Source: Bordetella parapertussis
Lineage (GTDB): Bacteria; Pseudomonadota; Gammaproteobacteria; Burkholderiales; Burkholderiaceae_C
Direction: 5' to 3'
DNA: 64,000 bases
Assembly (NCBI GenBank): GCA_945890735.1
Contig: CAMDCZ010000003.1
Coordinates: 7,999-71,998, forward strand
The notes beneath the pieces are model-generated. The model saw nothing but the letters and a program-made list of their open reading frames with translations, was not told the DNA's origin and ran no database searches. Both the position numbers and the translations under genes were made by a program. Positions 9,301 through 16,466 of this stretch are shown in pieces (position 1 is the first letter of the stretch; every line of letters starts with the position of its first letter).

Positions 9301-9420
9301 CGAAGTGCCTTTTGGGGCCCCATGGCGGTGGCGATCATGGGCGGGCTGATCATCGCCACGGTGCTGACCCTGCTGGCCTTGCCTGCGATGTACGCTGCCT
9401 GGTTCAGGGTCAAGCGCTGA
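6310..9420 (+). CDS. RND family multidrug efflux permease
   Basis: This is a 1036-residue proton-driven inner-membrane pump of the AcrB/HAE1 superfamily. The first membrane helix (YLMLVMLVLGVTAYFQLG) is followed by a large periplasmic porter domain. The central helix block carries the conserved ALGLLVDDAIIAVEMM with paired aspartates of the proton relay. A second porter domain and a second six-helix block follow, the latter containing GMIQRNSVILIDQIEQ. The length and duplicated layout are normal. It is coupled to the adaptor by ATGA and followed by a strong terminator. The divergence from classical AcrB suggests a small two-gene RND subtype; the substrate is unknown. Confidence 0.92.
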   Translation: MKGHATSSGGFNLSAWALNHPALTRYLMLVMLVLGVTAYFQLGQDEDPPFTFRAMVVRTYWPGATAQQVAEQVTDKIERTLQEAPYADKIRSYSKPGESQIIFQIQDSSPGADVADVWYQVRKKIGDMRYTLPQGVQGPFFNDEFGDVYGVIYGLSYEGYSQAEMKDLGEKVRQQLLRVKDVSKVELFGVQDEKIFIEIPQKRLAQLGIDMSAVLAQLGQQNAVESAGSLQTPTDVVQVRVAGQFQAIDQLKTMPIRGASGQQLRLGDIAQIRRDQVDPATVKVRHQGKEVIAVGVSMVKGGDIIALGKALDTTIDQVQNSLPAGVQLSQIQDQPKAVSRSVGEFINVLIEAVVIVLLVSFIALGWHKGGRFGWYIDMRPGLVVGITIPLVLAMTFLVMYYWGIGLHKISLGSLIIALGLLVDDAIIAVEMMVRKMEEGFDKVRAATYAYDVTAMPMLTGTLITAAGFLPIGLAKSVTGEYTFAIFAVTVIALLLSWWVSVFFVPYLGTLLLKVKPHKTGDAPTELFDSPFYVAFRAAVNWCVKHRWVTIGATVLIFALGIFGMGKVQQQFFPDSSRLEIMMDIWSPEGTSFQANEAISQRVEKALLALEGVESVSVWVGSGVPRFYLPLDQIFPQTNVSQFMVIPRDLQQRERIRTRLPALMAAEFPEVRARVKLLPNGPPVPFPVQFRVSGPDPLVLRQHADEVKAVMRTNVHTRGVNDNWNESVKVLRLEVDQDKARALGVSSQSIAQTTRTLLSGSTVGQFREGDRLIDIVLRQPPSERQTMTDLSQAYVPTASGRAIPLLQIAKPHFDWEPGVMWRENRDYAITVQSDIVEGLQGATVTAQLLPELKALEAKWGQPDYRISVAGAVEESAKGSASIAAGVPLMLFVTFTLLMMQLQSFSRALLVFLTGPLGIAGVAMALLVLERPFGFVALLGVIALLGMIQRNSVILIDQIEQDRARGVPAWDAVVESAVRRLRPIVLTAAAAVLAMIPLSRSAFWGPMAVAIMGGLIIATVLTLLALPAMYAAWFRVKR

Positions 9421-9468
9421 ATCGAGACGGGCAAGACAGGTAGAATTTCAACTTGACCGATTTTCGAC

Positions 9469-9505
9469 GGGCGGTCTGTTCACGCAGACTGCCCTTTGCT
9501 TTTTT
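9469..9505 (+). terminator. Rho-independent terminator after RND operon
   Basis: A 10-base-pair stem (GGGCGGTCTG with CAGACTGCCC, one G-T pair) around a six-base loop is followed by TTTGCTTTTT. It lies 48 bases after the permease stop and seven bases before tRNA-Leu. Confidence 0.8.
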
Positions 9506-9511
9506 GATCCC

Positions 9512-9598
9512 GCGCGGGTGGCGAAATTGGTAGACGCACCAGGTTTAGGTCCTGACGCCAGCAATGGTGTGGGGGTTCGAGTCCCCCCCCGCGCACCA
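9512..9598 (+). tRNA. tRNA-Leu (UAG anticodon)
   Basis: The acceptor arm GCGCGGG (9512-9518) pairs with CCCGCGC (9588-9594), followed by discriminator A and an encoded CCA. The D arm has TGGCGAAATTGGTAGACGCA. The anticodon stem CAGG/CCTG encloses loop TTTAGGT, giving anticodon UAG. A variable arm longer than usual and the 87-base length fit a class II leucine tRNA. The T arm contains GGTTCGAGTCC. Confidence 0.96.
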
Positions 9599-9645
9599 CT
9601 GGCCCCCGCAGCCCATGCGCGCATACATTATTTTGGAGAAGCCTG

Positions 9646-10956
9646 ATGGCCGTGAATGTTGAAACCCTCGAAAAGTTAGAACGCAAAATCACCTTGACTT
9701 TGCCCACCTCTGTGATTCAAAACGAGGTCAATACCCGCTTGAAGCGCTTGGCTCGCCAAGTCAAAGTCGATGGCTTTCGGCCAGGCAAAGTGCCGATGAA
9801 CATCGTGGCGCAACGCTATGGTTACTCGGTCCATTACGAGGTGATGAACGACAAAGTGGGTGAGGCGTTCAACCAAGCCGCAGTGGAAGCCAAACTGCGT
9901 GTGGCCGGGCAACCCCGCATCAACGAAAAAGAGCAGCCCTCTGAGACAGAAATGGCGTTTGACGCGATCTTTGAGGTTTACCCAGAAGTCACCCTCAAAG
10001 ACCTCAGTCAGGTCGAAATTCAACGCGTCACGGCCGACGTCACTGAAGATGCCATCAACAAGACCATTGACATCCTGCGCAAACAGCGTCGCAGCTTTGC
10101 CCAGCGTTCGCTGGAATCGGCTGCTGCTGAAGGCGATCGCGTGACGATTGACTTTGTGGGCAAGATCGACGGTGAGCCCTTTGACGGTGGCCGCGCCGAG
10201 GACTTCCAGTTCATCATTGGCGAAGGCCAGATGCTCAAAGCATTCGAAGAGGCCGCCTTGGGCATGAAGTCTGGCGAAAGCAAGACCTTTCCCTTGACCT
10301 TCCCCGAAGACTACCAAGGCCGCGAAGTGGCAGGCAAAACCGCCGACTTCATGGTCACCCTGAAAAAGCTCGAATCCGCCCATTTGCCCGAGTTGACCGA
10401 GGAGCTCTGCAAGTCTTTGGGTGTGCCCGATGCCACGGTCACTGGCTTGCGCACCGACATCCGCAACAACCTTGAGCGCGAAGTCAAATTCCGCTTGCTG
10501 GGCCGCAACAAACAAGCTGCGCTGGAAGCATTGGTGGCCAATGCCGAACTCGACCTGCCCAAATCCATTGTTCAATCTGAACTCGACCGCTTGGCTGAGG
10601 GAGCGCGAGAAGAGCTCAAGCAGCGCGGCATCAAAGACGCTGACAAAGCGCCCATCCCCGACGATGTCTTCCGCCCCCAAGCCGAGCGCCGTGTGCGCAT
10701 GGGCCTGGTGGTCTCTGAGGTGGTGCGCATGCACAACCTGCAAGCCACGCCTGACCAAATCAAAGCCCACGTGGAAGAGTTGGCTGCCAGCTATGAAAAA
10801 CCTTCTGAAGTCGCGCGTTGGTACTACAGCGACAACCGCCGCATGGCGGAGGTGGAAGCCATTGTGATTGAGAACAACGTCACCAACTATGTGCTGTCCC
10901 TGGTCAAGGTCAAGGACCACAACATCAGCTTCGATGATTTGATGGGTCAAGCGTGA
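9646..10956 (+). CDS. tig: Trigger factor, ribosome-bound chaperone and prolyl isomerase
   Basis: Trigger factor meets nascent chains at the ribosome exit tunnel. The 436-residue protein has the N-terminal ribosome-binding domain with a signature close to GFRPGKVP (residues 43-50). An FKBP-type PPIase domain follows in the middle (GDRVTIDFVGKIDGEPFDGG, then FIIGEGQMLKAFEEAALGM). A long helical C-terminal cradle completes it. GGAG lies upstream of the ATG. It precedes clpP, clpX and lon in the same direction, the standard proteobacterial order that puts folding and degradation of new proteins under linked control. Confidence 0.97.
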   Translation: MAVNVETLEKLERKITLTLPTSVIQNEVNTRLKRLARQVKVDGFRPGKVPMNIVAQRYGYSVHYEVMNDKVGEAFNQAAVEAKLRVAGQPRINEKEQPSETEMAFDAIFEVYPEVTLKDLSQVEIQRVTADVTEDAINKTIDILRKQRRSFAQRSLESAAAEGDRVTIDFVGKIDGEPFDGGRAEDFQFIIGEGQMLKAFEEAALGMKSGESKTFPLTFPEDYQGREVAGKTADFMVTLKKLESAHLPELTEELCKSLGVPDATVTGLRTDIRNNLEREVKFRLLGRNKQAALEALVANAELDLPKSIVQSELDRLAEGAREELKQRGIKDADKAPIPDDVFRPQAERRVRMGLVVSEVVRMHNLQATPDQIKAHVEELAASYEKPSEVARWYYSDNRRMAEVEAIVIENNVTNYVLSLVKVKDHNISFDDLMGQA

Positions 10957-10981
10957 GCCCGACCCCCACTGGAGAAAACGC

Positions 10982-11590
10982 ATGAGTGCAATGGACATCC
11001 AAGGCTTGGGCATGGTCCCGGTCGTGATTGAAACAAGCGGTCGGGGCGAGCGCGCTTATGACATCTACTCCCGACTGCTGCGCGAGCGCGTCATTTTCTT
11101 GGTCGGCCCGGTCAATGACCATACCGCCAATTTGGTGGTGGCACAGTTGCTGTTTCTGGAAAGCGAAAACCCCGACAAAGACATTTCGCTCTACATCAAC
11201 TCACCCGGTGGCTCGGTCAGCGCGGGCATGGCGATTTACGACACCATGCATTTCATCAAGCCCCAGGTGTCCACCCTGTGCACCGGTATGGCAGCCAGCA
11301 TGGGTGCGTTTTTGCTCGCCGCAGGAGCCAAGGGCAAGCGCTTTTCCCTGCCCAATTCCAAAGTGATGATTCACCAACCATTGGGCGGCACCCAGGGCCA
11401 GGCCACGGAAATCGAAATCGCGGCGCGGGAAATCTTGAAAACCCGCGAGCGCTTGAACCAAATGTTGGCGGAAAACACCGGCCAACCTCTGTCCCGCATC
11501 GAAGTCGATACCGAACGCGACTATTACCTGACCGCCGAGGAAGCTAAAGCTTACGGCCTGGTGGACGATGTAATATCCAAGCGTCCCTGA
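10982..11590 (+). CDS. clpP: ATP-dependent Clp protease proteolytic subunit
   Basis: ClpP forms the tetradecameric serine-protease chamber fed by ClpX. The 202-residue protein carries the catalytic triad Ser106 (GMAASMGAF), His131 (KVMIHQPLGG) and Asp180 (TERDYYLT), each nine positions later than in E. coli ClpP. A second methionine (MDIQGLGMVP) three codons in could also serve as start. A short N-terminal propeptide is expected to be processed. It lies 25 bases after tig and 23 before clpX, so the three are probably one transcript. The protein is full length. Confidence 0.97.
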   Translation: MSAMDIQGLGMVPVVIETSGRGERAYDIYSRLLRERVIFLVGPVNDHTANLVVAQLLFLESENPDKDISLYINSPGGSVSAGMAIYDTMHFIKPQVSTLCTGMAASMGAFLLAAGAKGKRFSLPNSKVMIHQPLGGTQGQATEIEIAAREILKTRERLNQMLAENTGQPLSRIEVDTERDYYLTAEEAKAYGLVDDVISKRP

Positions 11591-11613
11591 TCCACTTCTA
11601 GGTAAACCACGGC

Positions 11614-12876
11614 ATGGCAGAAAAAAAAGGAAATTCCAGCGAAAAAACGCTGTATTGCTCTTTTTGCGGCAAAAGCCAGCATGAAGTCAAAAAACTGATT
11701 GCTGGTCCTTCTGTCTTCATTTGCGATGAATGCATCGACTTGTGCAATGACATCATTCGCGATGAACTGCCCGCCACCGCCTTGCGCGAAGGGCGTGGCG
11801 ACTTGCCCACGCCCCTGGAAATCAAAAACAACCTGGACAACTATGTCATCGGACAAGAGCCTGCCAAACGCTCTTTGTCTGTGGCTGTGTACAACCATTA
11901 CAAGCGTTTGCAGCACAAGCAAGACGCTAAAAAGGACGATGTTGAGCTCTCCAAGAGCAACATCCTCTTGATCGGCCCAACCGGCTCTGGCAAAACCTTG
12001 CTGGCGCAAACCTTGGCCCGCATGCTGGACGTGCCTTTTGTGATGTCTGATGCAACCACCCTGACCGAAGCAGGTTATGTGGGTGAAGATGTGGAAAACA
12101 TCATTCAAAAATTGCTTCAAAACTGCAATTACGATGTCGAGCGTGCCCAGCGGGGCATTGTTTACATCGATGAGATCGACAAAATTTCACGCAAGTCGGA
12201 CAACCCTTCCATCACCCGTGACGTGTCGGGCGAGGGTGTGCAACAGGCTTTGCTCAAGCTGATTGAAGGCACCATGGCCAGCGTTCCGCCCCAAGGTGGT
12301 CGCAAGCACCCTAACCAAGATTTCTTGCAAGTCGACACCACCAATATCCTGTTCATTTGCGGCGGCGCGTTTGCTGGCTTGGAAAAAGTCATTGAAAACC
12401 GCACTGAACGCTCGGGCATCGGTTTCAGTGCCGTGGTCAAAACCAAACAAGAACGCAGTCTCACTGAGATGTTTGGCCAGGTTGAGCCTGAAGACCTGAT
12501 CAAGTTCGGATTGATTCCTGAGTTGGTGGGTCGTTTGCCGGTCGTGGCCACCTTGAATGAACTCACCGAGGATGCCCTGATCCAAATCCTGACCGAGCCC
12601 AAAAATGCGCTGATCAAGCAATATGGCAAGTTGTTTGCCATGGAAGGCGTCGAGCTTGAAATTCGTCCCTCCGCGCTCAAAGCCATTGCCAAAAAAGCCT
12701 TGGACCGCAAAACCGGTGCCCGCGGTTTGCGCTCCATCCTTGAACAAGCGCTGATTGACACCATGTTTGATTTGCCCAACAGCAGCAATGTCGAAAAAGT
12801 GGTGGTGGAAGAATCCACTGTCGAAGAAAACAAGCCGCCCTTGTTGGTGTACCGTGAGGCTGCCAAGAAAGCCTGA
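11614..12876 (+). CDS. clpX: ATP-dependent Clp protease ATPase subunit ClpX
   Basis: ClpX is the AAA+ unfoldase that recognises tagged substrates and threads them into ClpP. The 420-residue protein has the N-terminal zinc-binding domain with Cys15, Cys18, Cys37 and Cys40. Walker A is GPTGSGKT (121-128) and Walker B is IVYIDEID. The ERSGIGFSA segment is the IGF loop that docks on ClpP. The sensor-2 region contains KTGARGLRSI. An intrinsic terminator sits 11 bases after the stop, separating it from lon. Confidence 0.97.
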   Translation: MAEKKGNSSEKTLYCSFCGKSQHEVKKLIAGPSVFICDECIDLCNDIIRDELPATALREGRGDLPTPLEIKNNLDNYVIGQEPAKRSLSVAVYNHYKRLQHKQDAKKDDVELSKSNILLIGPTGSGKTLLAQTLARMLDVPFVMSDATTLTEAGYVGEDVENIIQKLLQNCNYDVERAQRGIVYIDEIDKISRKSDNPSITRDVSGEGVQQALLKLIEGTMASVPPQGGRKHPNQDFLQVDTTNILFICGGAFAGLEKVIENRTERSGIGFSAVVKTKQERSLTEMFGQVEPEDLIKFGLIPELVGRLPVVATLNELTEDALIQILTEPKNALIKQYGKLFAMEGVELEIRPSALKAIAKKALDRKTGARGLRSILEQALIDTMFDLPNSSNVEKVVVEESTVEENKPPLLVYREAAKKA

Positions 12877-12886
12877 TTCCCTCCCC

Positions 12887-12911
12887 AAGGGTGGCATGGC
12901 CGCCCTTTTTT
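12887..12911 (+). terminator. Rho-independent terminator between clpX and lon
   Basis: AAGGGTGGC and GCCGCCCTT form a nine-pair stem with one G-T pair around a three-base ATG loop, followed directly by six T residues. It ends 20 bases before the lon ATG, so lon is either read through or has its own promoter inside clpX. Confidence 0.85.
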
Positions 12912-12930
12912 CCAGATTGGATGTTTGACC

Positions 12931-15348
12931 ATGTCAGGACAAACCCCTTTGCCCGCCAGCCCGATTGACCTGCCACTGTTGCCTCTGCGCGATGTGGTGG
13001 TGTTTCCGCACATGGTGATTCCACTGTTCGTGGGTCGCCCCAAAAGCATCAAAGCGCTGGAAACTGCCATGAGTGCGGACCGCACCATCATGTTGGTGGC
13101 GCAAAAAGCCGCGGCCAAAGACGAACCTGCGGTCACCGACATGTTCGCGGTTGGTTGCGTCTCCACGATTTTGCAAATGCTCAAACTGCCTGATGGCACG
13201 GTCAAGGTGTTGGTCGAAGGCCAGCAGCGTGCGGTGGTCAACCACATCGAAGACGGCCCTTTGCATTTCAGTTGCAACTTGACGCCTGTGCAGCTGCCTG
13301 AGGCCAGCGAGCAAGACACCGAGGTGGAAGCCCTGCGCCGCGCGGTCATGCAGCAGTTCGACCAGTATGTGAAGCTGAACAAAAAAATCCCGCCTGAAAT
13401 CCTCACCTCGATTGCGAGCATCGACGACCCGGGCCGTTTGGCCGACACCATCGCCGCGCACTTGCCCCTGAAGTTGGAAAACAAGCAAGCCGTGCTCGAT
13501 CTGCCGCAGGTCAAAGAGCGGCTGGAAAACCTGTTCACCCAACTCGAGCGTGAAGTCGACATCCTGAATGTGGACAAACGCATCCGCGGCCGTGTGAAGC
13601 GTCAGATGGAGAAAAACCAGCGCGATTTCTATTTGAACGAGCAGGTCAAAGCCATTCAAAAAGAACTGGGCGAGGGCGAAGAGGGCGCGGACATCGAAGA
13701 GATCGAGAAAAAGATCAAAGCCGCCCGCATGTCCGCCGAGGCTCGCAAGAAAACCGAAGGCGAGTTGAAAAAACTCAAACTCATGTCGCCGATGTCGGCC
13801 GAAGCCACCGTGGTGCGTAACTACATCGACGTCATGGTGAATTTGCCTTGGAGCAAAAAAACCAAAATCAAACATGACTTGGTCAATGCCGAAACTGTTT
13901 TGAACGAAGACCATTTCGGCCTGGAAAAAGTCAAGGACCGCATCCTGGAATATTTGGCGGTGCAACAACGCGTGGACAAGGTCAAGGCACCCATCCTGTG
14001 TTTGGTGGGCCCTCCCGGCGTGGGCAAGACCTCCTTGGGTCAATCCATCGCCAAAGCCACTGGCCGTAAATACGTGCGCATGGCACTGGGTGGCATGCGT
14101 GACGAAGCCGAAATTCGCGGACACCGTCGCACCTACATTGGTGCCTTGCCCGGCAAAGTGTTGCAAAACCTGACCAAGGTCAACACCCGCAATCCCTTGT
14201 TCTTGCTCGATGAGATCGACAAACTTGGGGCTGATTTCCGAGGCGACCCCTCCAGCGCATTGCTGGAGGTGCTTGACCCAGAACAAAACAACACCTTCAA
14301 CGACCACTATGCCGAGGTTGACTTTGACCTGAGCGATGTGATGTTCGTGGCGACTTCCAACTCCATGAACATCCCGCCAGCTTTGCTCGACCGCATGGAA
14401 GTCATTCGTTTGTCGGGTTACACCGAAGACGAAAAAATCAACATCGCTTTGCGCTACTTGATCCCCAAGCAGTTGAAAAACAATGGCATCAAAGAATCGG
14501 AGTTGTTGATCGAAGAGTCAGCGGTGCGTGACATCGTGCGCTACTACACCCGCGAAGCCGGTGTGCGTTCGCTCGAGCGTGAGATCTCCAAGATTTGCCG
14601 CAAAGTCGTCAAAGCCTTGTTGCTCAAGTCACTCACGCCTTTGGTGAAAGTCAACGCCGACAACCTCAATGACTACCTCAGTGTGCGCAAGTACACCTAC
14701 GGCCGTGCAGAGCAAGAAAACCAAGTCGGCCAGGTCGTCGGCTTGGCCTGGACCGAGGTGGGCGGCGATTTGCTGACCATCGAAGCCGCGCTCATGCCCG
14801 GCAAAGGCAACATCATCCGCACCGGCTCTTTGGGCGACGTGATGAAAGAGTCAGTGGAAGCCGCCCGCACCGTGGTGCGCAGCCGTGCCCATTCGTTGGG
14901 CATCCGTCCGGAGACATTCGAGAAATCCGATATCCATGTCCACGTGCCTGATGGTGCAACACCCAAAGACGGCCCCAGCGCGGGTGCGGCCATGACCTTG
15001 GCAATGGTGTCTGCCCTCACAGGCATTGCGGTGCGCAGCGATGTGGCCATGACCGGCGAAATCACCTTGCGTGGTGAGGTCACGGCCATTGGCGGTTTGA
15101 AGGAGAAATTGCTGGCAGCTTTGCGTGGCGGCATCAAAACCGTCTTGATTCCTGAAGAAAACATCAAGGACTTGCAAGAAATCCCTGAGAACGTCAAAGC
15201 CAACTTGGAAATTGTCCCTGTGCGGTGGCTCGACAAGGTCTTGGAAATTTCTTTGGTGCGCATGCCCACACCCTTGGCGGACGAAGAACCGGTGGTGGCA
15301 GCGGCCAGCGCGCCGACAGTCACAGAGACAGCGCCTGTGAAGCATTGA
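12931..15348 (+). CDS. lon: ATP-dependent Lon protease
   Basis: Lon degrades misfolded and short-lived regulatory proteins. The 805-residue protein has the N-terminal substrate-binding domain (LPLLPLRDVVVFPHMV), a coiled central part and the AAA+ module (Walker A GPPGVGKTS, Walker B LFLLDEIDKL). The C-terminal protease has the Ser-Lys dyad Ser683 (DGPSAGAAM) and Lys726 (GLKEKLLAA). The 43-residue spacing equals that in E. coli Lon. A TTG at 12925 is in frame, but ATG 12931 is the simpler start. The segment after about residue 785 is a variable tail. The gene is complete. Confidence 0.97.
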   Translation: MSGQTPLPASPIDLPLLPLRDVVVFPHMVIPLFVGRPKSIKALETAMSADRTIMLVAQKAAAKDEPAVTDMFAVGCVSTILQMLKLPDGTVKVLVEGQQRAVVNHIEDGPLHFSCNLTPVQLPEASEQDTEVEALRRAVMQQFDQYVKLNKKIPPEILTSIASIDDPGRLADTIAAHLPLKLENKQAVLDLPQVKERLENLFTQLEREVDILNVDKRIRGRVKRQMEKNQRDFYLNEQVKAIQKELGEGEEGADIEEIEKKIKAARMSAEARKKTEGELKKLKLMSPMSAEATVVRNYIDVMVNLPWSKKTKIKHDLVNAETVLNEDHFGLEKVKDRILEYLAVQQRVDKVKAPILCLVGPPGVGKTSLGQSIAKATGRKYVRMALGGMRDEAEIRGHRRTYIGALPGKVLQNLTKVNTRNPLFLLDEIDKLGADFRGDPSSALLEVLDPEQNNTFNDHYAEVDFDLSDVMFVATSNSMNIPPALLDRMEVIRLSGYTEDEKINIALRYLIPKQLKNNGIKESELLIEESAVRDIVRYYTREAGVRSLEREISKICRKVVKALLLKSLTPLVKVNADNLNDYLSVRKYTYGRAEQENQVGQVVGLAWTEVGGDLLTIEAALMPGKGNIIRTGSLGDVMKESVEAARTVVRSRAHSLGIRPETFEKSDIHVHVPDGATPKDGPSAGAAMTLAMVSALTGIAVRSDVAMTGEITLRGEVTAIGGLKEKLLAALRGGIKTVLIPEENIKDLQEIPENVKANLEIVPVRWLDKVLEISLVRMPTPLADEEPVVAAASAPTVTETAPVKH

Positions 15349-15381
15349 TGCACAGGGCAAAGAAAACAGCTTTTTTTAGGC

Positions 15382-15387
15382 TATACT
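15382..15387 (+). promoter_or_regulatory. Probable -10 box of the tRNA-Gly promoter
   Basis: TATACT lies 11 bases before the mature 5' end of tRNA-Gly. No convincing -35 box is seen 16-18 bases upstream, so this is a partial promoter match only. Confidence 0.4.
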
Positions 15388-15398
15388 TTGCCCCTCAT

Positions 15399-15474
15399 GC
15401 GGGAGTAGCTCAGTTGGTAGAGCGCAACCTTGCCAAGGTTGAGGTCGCGAGTTCGAGCCTCGTCTCCCGCTCCA
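15399..15474 (+). tRNA. tRNA-Gly (GCC anticodon)
   Basis: The acceptor arm GCGGGAG pairs with CTCCCGC and is followed by T and an encoded CCA. The D loop has AGCTCAGTTGGTAGAGC. The anticodon loop TTGCCAA is closed by AACC/GGTT, giving GCC. The T arm is GCGAGTTCGAGCCTCGT. It is 76 bases, normal for a class I tRNA. Confidence 0.97.
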
Positions 15475-15480
15475 ATTGAA

Positions 15481-15506
15481 AAAGGGAAGCAATGCTTCCC
15501 TTTTTT
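15481..15506 (+). terminator. Terminator-like hairpin between tRNA-Gly and tRNA-Cys
   Basis: GGGAAGC (15484-15490) and GCTTCCC (15494-15500) form a perfect stem, extended by AAA/TTT, around loop AAT and followed by TTTTTT. It has every mark of an intrinsic terminator but ends only ten bases before the tRNA-Cys 5' end. Confidence 0.75.
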
Positions 15507-15516
15507 CTCTTGACAA

Positions 15517-15590
15517 GGCGCGGTAGCAAAGCGGTTATGCACCGGATTGCAAATCCGTGTAGGTCGGTTCGACTCCGGCCCGCGCCTCCA
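15517..15590 (+). tRNA. tRNA-Cys (GCA anticodon)
   Basis: The acceptor GGCGCGG pairs with CCGCGCC, followed by T and an encoded CCA. The D arm has AGCAAAGCGGTTATGC. The anticodon loop holds TTGCAAA, giving GCA. The T arm is CGGTTCGACTCCG. It is 74 bases long and closely resembles bacterial tRNA-Cys in layout. Confidence 0.96.
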
Positions 15591-15594
15591 TTTT

Positions 15595-16416
15595 TCAGCA
15601 GCATCCCAAGCCCCGGGCACCATCCCACACCAGCTTGACAGAGATGCCAAACAACGCCAATCGCACCCACCTGAAAAACCATTTCTCATGGATGATTTTG
15701 GTGAGGTAGGCGCCGATCACGGTGCCCAGCAAAGCCGCTGGTATCAACCATGCAGCTTGGTAAAGGTCTTCAACGCTGTAGGGGTTGAGTTGCTGATAGG
15801 GCAACACCTTGGCCAAGTTGATGACGGTGAACAGCATGGTGGCTGTCCCAGCAAACACGGCTTTGGGTAAACGCTGTGGCAACACATACACCTGAAACGG
15901 TGGTGCGCCTGCGTGCGAGATGAAGCTGGTGAAGCCCGCGATCGTTCCCCAAAAAACGCCTTTTTTCAGATCCGCTGGCTGCGCTGGAGGCTCAGCCCGC
16001 CGAAGCCAGGTGTTCAAGCAAAAACCAATGCCAATGCAACCGATCAGCAAGGTCACTGCACTGTCGGAGGTGTAAGAGGCAGTCAGCCAACCCACCAATA
16101 CACCCAGCAAACTCGCTGGTATCAAGATCTGGAGGTTTTCACGGCTGAATTGGCGCCGGTAGAGCCAGACGCTGACCATGTCCGACGCCACAAAAATGGG
16201 TAACAACAAGGTAGTCGCTTTCAAAGGTGACATGACCATGGAAAGCAGCGGTACCGCCAACATGCCAATCGTTGGCAAGCCGCCCTTGGACAAACCAACC
16301 AGCAATGCAGCCCCACTGGCCAAAAGCAAAAAGCCGTCCAATGCCATGGGGTCAAGCAATGTGTTGTTGATGCATCTTTTCATCATAGGACTTAATTTCA
16401 CAGGCGTGACTGCCAT
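15595..16416 (-). CDS. TSUP (TauE/SafE) family membrane transporter
   Basis: This is a 273-residue integral membrane protein with about eight hydrophobic segments in two similar halves. Each half contains the family-type glycine/proline motif (GLSKGGLPTIGMLAVPLL near the N-terminus, and GTIAGFTSFISHAGAPPF in the second half). TSUP proteins export sulfite, sulfoacetate or other small organosulfur or organic anions. The exact substrate is not readable. ATG 16416 has an AGG about seven bases upstream; ATG 16386 and 16347 are alternatives that drop a short polar leader. It diverges from the Liv-type operon, and a shared operator candidate (16422-16441) lies in the gap. Confidence 0.82.
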   Translation of the reverse strand: MAVTPVKLSPMMKRCINNTLLDPMALDGFLLLASGAALLVGLSKGGLPTIGMLAVPLLSMVMSPLKATTLLLPIFVASDMVSVWLYRRQFSRENLQILIPASLLGVLVGWLTASYTSDSAVTLLIGCIGIGFCLNTWLRRAEPPAQPADLKKGVFWGTIAGFTSFISHAGAPPFQVYVLPQRLPKAVFAGTATMLFTVINLAKVLPYQQLNPYSVEDLYQAAWLIPAALLGTVIGAYLTKIIHEKWFFRWVRLALFGISVKLVWDGARGLGCC

Positions 16417-16421
16417 TTTTT

Positions 16422-16441
16422 GACCTAGGGAATGCCTTGTG
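16422..16441 (+). promoter_or_regulatory. 20-base element shared by both Liv-type operons
   Basis: GACCTAGGGAATGCCTTGTG lies 25 bases before the first gene of this ABC operon and right beside the divergent TSUP start. The minus strand at 35486-35505, upstream of the second Liv operon, reads GACCTAGGGAATACCCTGTG, identical at 18 of 20 positions. The core AGGGAATRCCYT is close to a palindrome, which suggests a dimeric regulator. The regulator is unknown. Confidence 0.5.
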
Positions 16442-16466
16442 GCTCAGAGGGTGAAAAAAGGTGAAA

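Noticed and set aside
9676..11013. Minus-strand open frame of 445 codons
   Set aside because: It lies fully opposite tig and has no recognisable family features.
12162..14307. Two long minus-strand frames opposite clpX and lon
   Set aside because: They are shadows of strongly conserved plus-strand genes.
15510..15515. TTGACA immediately before tRNA-Cys
   Set aside because: It is only one base from the mature 5' end, so it cannot be a -35 box for this tRNA.
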